DNA of 64,000 nt from contig NZ_JMKT01000009.1 of NCBI RefSeq assembly GCF_000686525.1, positions 62,001 through 126,000 of the forward strand, read 5' to 3'. Within the stretch, counting starts at the first letter, position 1, and each line of letters opens with the position of its first letter. This DNA is from Desulfonatronovibrio hydrogenovorans DSM 9292 (GTDB lineage Bacteria > Desulfobacterota > Desulfovibrionia > Desulfovibrionales > Desulfonatronovibrionaceae). A program made the position numbers and the translations under genes. Positions 60,509-64,000 of the stretch are shown one piece after another. Below the pieces are notes generated by a model. The model did no database searches. It worked only from the letters and a program-made list of their open reading frames with translations, and was not told where the DNA came from.

Positions 60509-61759
60509 TCAGACCGTGTCCACAATTCGGATGAATCTGTGTCCTGTTATGCCCCGGATCAGGATTTTCCTGCTGTCAGGACTGAACACCGGGTCACAGA
60601 CTTGATCGAACTCCATGGGGTAGGCCTTGTTGTTTATTATGATATGGTATTTTCCGTTTTTTTCCACTTTGGCGGCTGCGTGCTGCTCATCATCGCTGAA
60701 TACGGGCTGCCAAGCCATATCAAAGGAATTGTCCCATATTTGGCCGTCCACTGCTATGTGCCATTGGTCCCTGTTTTTACCGGTTGCTGCGGCTTTTTCA
60801 CCTACCGGTCCGAAGGTTAAGTCATAAACCAGGGTTTTAAATCTTATTTTCCAGGGTTTTCCATCTACAGCTACGGTCCACTTCCCGAATTCCGGGGCAA
60901 CAATGGCTGCCCAGTGACGGCCATTGGGTGAGTGACACAGGTTCCACATCTGAAAAAAACCAGGCCTTAGAACAACTTCCCCATCCTGGACCACCACCCA
61001 TTGCTTTCCCTCTCTGGCCGGGGCCAATAAAGATGAATTAACAGGATTAAAGGATGGCCTCCAGATGCTGGAAAAACTTTTGGGCCAGACCTGACCATCA
61101 ACAATGATGGAATAGTCGTAAAGAGAAGTTCGACACTGGGCGGCTACGCTCTTTTTTTCAGGATGAAAGACTGGAGTCCAGATGTTTACCAGTTCAACAG
61201 GCCAGGCCTGACCATTGACTGCAACAGAATAGGAGCCTTTCTGAAAGCTGAAGACATCGGCCTGTTCCATTGCCCTGGTCTGGATCACCGCACAGCTGTC
61301 GGACCCGGATGGGCTGATGGTGAAATGGTTGGCATTGATAAAAAGGTTTGGCCAGACTTGGTCGTTGATGGCCATGCCATAGCGCATTTCACTTTGAATG
61401 GCTATGGCGACTGCGTTTCCGTTTCGGCTGAATTTTGTATCCCAGACATAGTCGAAACGCTGGTCCCAGGTTTTGCCGTCCACACAAACTGTCCAGAGAT
61501 CGTCCTGCATGACCAAGGCTGTCAAACGTCCGTCCGGGCCATACTGCAGTCCCCAGACCTTTTCAAAGTTTTGGTCCCAGTTCTGCAGGTTTTCACAGAC
61601 GCTGAACCTGTAGTCTCCGGTATTGATGATGGAAGCGATTTTTTCTCCGTCAGGGCTGACCTGGTTTTCCTCGCGCCAGACATAAAGCAGCGGACAGTTC
61701 AGCGAGTCCACCACCACCTTGGTCCCTGTTTCCCAGTCCCAATTGGTTTTATTGATCAT
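60509..61759 (-). CDS. tmcD: WD40-like Trp-rich protein (TmcD-like)
   Basis: The 416-residue protein has repeated segments of about 45 residues with W-D/N-x-x-F-x-x-x-W patterns (NWDQNFEKVWGLQYGPDGR, TWDQRFDYVWDTKFSRNG, IWDNSFDMAWQPVFSDDE), consistent with a beta-propeller. TmcD is the fourth subunit of the Tmc complex in Desulfovibrio and its function is unclear. Here it is the first gene of the unit (transcribed D-C-B-A), the reverse of the D. vulgaris order. No signal peptide was seen. Confidence 0.85.
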   Translation of the reverse strand: MINKTNWDWETGTKVVVDSLNCPLLYVWREENQVSPDGEKIASIINTGDYRFSVCENLQNWDQNFEKVWGLQYGPDGRLTALVMQDDLWTVCVDGKTWDQRFDYVWDTKFSRNGNAVAIAIQSEMRYGMAINDQVWPNLFINANHFTISPSGSDSCAVIQTRAMEQADVFSFQKGSYSVAVNGQAWPVELVNIWTPVFHPEKKSVAAQCRTSLYDYSIIVDGQVWPKSFSSIWRPSFNPVNSSLLAPAREGKQWVVVQDGEVVLRPGFFQMWNLCHSPNGRHWAAIVAPEFGKWTVAVDGKPWKIRFKTLVYDLTFGPVGEKAAATGKNRDQWHIAVDGQIWDNSFDMAWQPVFSDDEQHAAAKVEKNGKYHIIINNKAYPMEFDQVCDPVFSPDSRKILIRGITGHRFIRIVDTV

Positions 61760-62070
61760 TTTTGTCGCCAGCCAGTTGATGGGTTAAAGCTCCAAAAGAG
61801 TCGCAGCGTTTTTTCCATGGATGAGCCTGACAGGGGCTGAACCCGGATAAACATACTCCAGACTCTGAAGCTTGTTTTATCAAGTCAATATTTAACCATT
61901 TTTTTCAGGTTAATAATACATAGTGAATTAATGAACATATATGTGCCAAAAAGGCACCAGCCAAAGCCTGGCCTGGAAACAGGAAAAGCCGTCCCGGGAT
62001 CATCTCTGGCATCTGGAACCCGGAGCGGCTTTTGATTAAAGGCAGGTATGAAGGGCCGCCAATACAGCCA
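61760..62070. other. Intergenic region upstream of the tmc operon
   Basis: No gene was found in these 311 bp. The part next to tmcD should carry the tmc promoter; it is AT-rich (about 61890-61960) but no clear -35/-10 pair was identified. The other side holds the terminator of the DRTGG paralogue. Confidence 0.5.
61984..62033 (-). terminator. Terminator after the second DRTGG gene
   Basis: On the - strand, AAAAGCCG with an inner CCGGG and the matching CCCGG / CGGCTTTT form a two-part stem around an internal loop, ending in TTTT. It lies 38 bases after the gene's stop. Confidence 0.75.
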
Positions 62071-63147
62071 TTACTTGGTCGGACTGATACCCAGCCCCTT
62101 ATACAGAGCGTCATAATCCAGGTTTTCATTGACCACCTGACAGCCCTGGTTGATCTTGACCGCCTCCCGAAGCTTGGTCCGATTGAGGATGTTCTCCATC
62201 TTCTGGGCTACGGTAAAGGTGTCCTCCCTGGCTACGATAATGGGAATTCCCAGGACCTCGGATCGGGTCAGGATGATGTCGTTGGGATAAATATTGCCAG
62301 TCAGGATCAGGCAGGGACAGTTTCCTTCCAAAGCCACCAGCTGGAGGTCAGACCGATCTCCACCAACAATGACAGCCACATTTTTGTTTTTGTGAAAGTG
62401 GGTCATGAAGTTTTCAATCTGCATGGTGCCGATGAGAAAGCTCTGGATGATCTGGTCAGCCTTGGCATGCATGGAGATGATCTTTCCGCCCAGCTGTGAG
62501 GCAAGATCGCCGATAGTTATGGCTTTGAGCACATCATCATGGGGGATGATTCCCAGGACTTTGACCTGTCTGTTTTCCAGCATGGGCACTATGAACTCTC
62601 TTGTCTCCTGCATGAAGTATTCAGGAACGTCATTGAGGATGACCCCCAGCAGCTTGTCACCTAAGACCTCCTGGGCCGCAATGAGATAATCATAGTTCAG
62701 CTCACGGAAATAGCGGTCAATAATCACTACTTTGGAATCCAGGAGGCGGGATATGTTGTACCCGTCCAGCTGGCAGTATTTCCCTGAATACAGAAAACTC
62801 CCTGAACCGCCCACCAGCATGATTTCCTTGTTTTGGCTGAGTTCATCATATGCTTTTTTGATGTCGTTTCTGTACAGCAGACATTCACCAGAATAGGCTT
62901 TCATCTTGAAGTCCTGGGACACGAGAACCGGGGTCAGCTTGGAAGGATCAGACTTTATGTCCAGGAATTCATTGGTGCTGTAGGCGTCCTCATCTACCAT
63001 CATTCCATTGATTTCTTTGGGAATGGCTCCCACTGGCTTCATGAAGCCAAGCTTGAAGCCGTCATCCTGGAATTTCTTGCCCAGGGCCAGGGTGATGAGG
63101 TTTTTGCCGGAAAAGCCAGCCGTAGATCCGATATAGAGTCCGACCAT
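62071..63147 (-). CDS. DRTGG / BioD-like P-loop protein, copy 2
   Basis: A 358-residue paralogue of the protein at 28892-29956, clearly related along its whole length (VGLYIGSTAGFSGKNLITLA; GGDRSDLQLVALEG; LTGNIYPNDIILTRSEVLGI). The same P-loop-like and DRTGG parts are present. Its neighbour on the same strand is an ADP-forming acyl-CoA synthetase, linking it to acyl-CoA energy metabolism. Gap to the neighbour is 89 bases and a terminator follows, so the two are likely one unit. Confidence 0.85.
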   Translation of the reverse strand: MVGLYIGSTAGFSGKNLITLALGKKFQDDGFKLGFMKPVGAIPKEINGMMVDEDAYSTNEFLDIKSDPSKLTPVLVSQDFKMKAYSGECLLYRNDIKKAYDELSQNKEIMLVGGSGSFLYSGKYCQLDGYNISRLLDSKVVIIDRYFRELNYDYLIAAQEVLGDKLLGVILNDVPEYFMQETREFIVPMLENRQVKVLGIIPHDDVLKAITIGDLASQLGGKIISMHAKADQIIQSFLIGTMQIENFMTHFHKNKNVAVIVGGDRSDLQLVALEGNCPCLILTGNIYPNDIILTRSEVLGIPIIVAREDTFTVAQKMENILNRTKLREAVKINQGCQVVNENLDYDALYKGLGISPTK

Positions 63148-63236
63148 TGAAAAATCCTCCTGTTATGTGTTCTGTTCAGGACTTTAATTACACAATTAGA
63201 CAAAAAAAACAACAAAGTGAATTAAATCATCAGGGA

Positions 63237-64000
63237 TCAGCCCAGGGTCATGCGAACATCCGCCACCATGGCCTGGTGGGAATTGACCAGAATGGGGTTG
63301 AACTCAGCTTCGTAGATTTCAGGGAAATCATGAGCCAGCTGGGACATGGTCAGGATGATCTCCTCAATGGCGTTGAAATCAATGGGCAAGTCACCCCGGA
63401 ACCCCTTGAGCAGCATGTAGGATTTTATCTCCCGGATCATCTTCCTGGCCTCCTCCCTGGTGACCGGTCCTAGCCGGAAGGAGATGTCTTTTAAGACTTC
63501 CACATAAATGCCGCCAAGTCCAAACATGATCAAAGGGCCGAACTGATCGTCCCTTTTAAAGCCCACAATAACCTCTTTGCAGTTTTTCGGAGCCATTTCC
63601 TGGACCAGGCAGCCGGCAATATGAGCGTCAGGCCGCATTCTGGAAGTACGGCCGGTAATGTCCAGGAAGGTCTTTCTGACCTGGTCAGGGCCGCTTAGCC
63701 CTAGTTTTACTCCATCCACATCAGTCTTATGGGATATGTTGGGTGAAGCGATTTTCAGAACCACTGGGTAGCCAAAGCGCTGGGCAATCTCCACAGCGTC
63801 ATGGCTGGAGCGGGCCAGGGCTGTCTTGGGTACAGGCAGATTATAGGCCTGGAGTATTTCCTGGGCCTGAAACTCCACAATTTCTCCCTGTCCGCTCTTT
63901 TTGACCCGGTCTATGATCAGAGCGGCTCTGCCCCTGTCTCGATTGACCGGCGAGGGCAGGGGACAGGGATTATTCTTCCACTGATAGTGCTTATACATCT
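63237..64000 (-). CDS. Acyl/acetyl-CoA synthetase (ADP-forming), 5'-truncated by window
   Basis: Only the C-terminal ATP-grasp half is in the window; the gene's 5' part lies beyond position 64000. The ATP-grasp part has LPVPKTALARSSHDAVEIAQ near the start of the visible domain, the GYPVVLKIASPNISHKTDVDGVKLGL segment (given in part: VVLKIASPNISHKTDVDGV), PLIMFGLGGIYVEVLKD and EAEFNPILVNS. Such enzymes make ATP from acyl-CoA and ADP or run in reverse. The ATG at 63998 is not the true start. Confidence 0.9.
   Translation of the reverse strand, partial: MYKHYQWKNNPCPLPSPVNRDRGRAALIIDRVKKSGQGEIVEFQAQEILQAYNLPVPKTALARSSHDAVEIAQRFGYPVVLKIASPNISHKTDVDGVKLGLSGPDQVRKTFLDITGRTSRMRPDAHIAGCLVQEMAPKNCKEVIVGFKRDDQFGPLIMFGLGGIYVEVLKDISFRLGPVTREEARKMIREIKSYMLLKGFRGDLPIDFNAIEEIILTMSQLAHDFPEIYEAEFNPILVNSHQAMVADVRMTLG

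Noticed and set aside
1-64000. CRISPR array
   Set aside because: No regularly spaced repeats of 25-40 bp with unique spacers were seen; the AATCTG repeats are too short.

Overview
The window holds two parts. Positions 1 to about 20,700 are the right-hand structural half of a Mu-like (Myoviridae-type) prophage, all on the + strand except one small gene. From about 20,940 to 64,000 lies ordinary bacterial chromosome. The host looks like a sulfate-reducing member of the Desulfovibrionales. The main support is a complete transmembrane redox complex (Tmc: tetraheme cytochrome c3, CCG iron-sulfur protein, cytochrome b, WD40-like protein). Further support comes from a paired DRTGG/BioD-like and ADP-forming acyl-CoA synthetase neighbourhood, a large pyruvate carboxylase next to a large PEP synthase, and flagellar/chemosensory genes. 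The species cannot be fixed from sequence alone.

Prophage (1-20,700). The order follows Mu: terminase large subunit (cut by the window start), portal, F-like head protein, gpG-like protein, protease/scaffold, decoration protein, major capsid, head-tail joining proteins, sheath, tube, tail chaperone with a -1 frameshift, tape measure, N, P, spike, gp46, baseplate J and gp48. Transposase, regulator and lysis genes are outside the window. One small membrane-protein gene on the - strand interrupts the late operon between tape measure and N.

Diversity-generating retroelement (17,986-20,699). This is the most striking system. It sits where the tail fibre normally lies and has four parts: a 331-residue target protein with a C-type-lectin-like C-terminus, an Avd-type helical protein, a 116-bp template repeat (TR), and a DGR reverse transcriptase. 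TR and the variable repeat (VR, the last codons of the target gene) align without gaps at a 520-bp offset. They differ at 13 positions, every one a TR adenine, changing nine residues. This is the signature of adenine-specific mutagenic retrohoming and implies that the prophage diversifies its receptor-binding protein.

Chromosome. After tRNA-Glu and tRNA-Gln (- strand) come a DUF445 protein, uvrC, and hflK-hflC (HflC carries an inserted beta-domain). Next are a phosphohexomutase, two small membrane proteins, rnhA, a DRTGG protein, rnc, flagellin with a sigma-54-type promoter, a glycosyltransferase, a diguanylate cyclase, an atypical thioredoxin-reductase-like enzyme and AMMECR1. A chemosensory/partner-switch cluster follows (cheW, receiver-PP2C phosphatase, RsbW-like kinase, cheB, cheR). 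Then come uppP, cls, an acyltransferase-TraB fusion, a lone receiver, birA, pyruvate carboxylase with a zinc-ribbon tail, PEP synthase with a long helical insert, dxs, an SLC13 permease and the tmc operon (order D-C-B-A). The window ends with a second DRTGG paralogue and the C-terminal part of an ADP-forming acyl-CoA synthetase. BirA, pyruvate carboxylase and PEP synthase are adjacent, which fits one anaplerotic/gluconeogenic node: biotin attachment, pyruvate to oxaloacetate, pyruvate to PEP.
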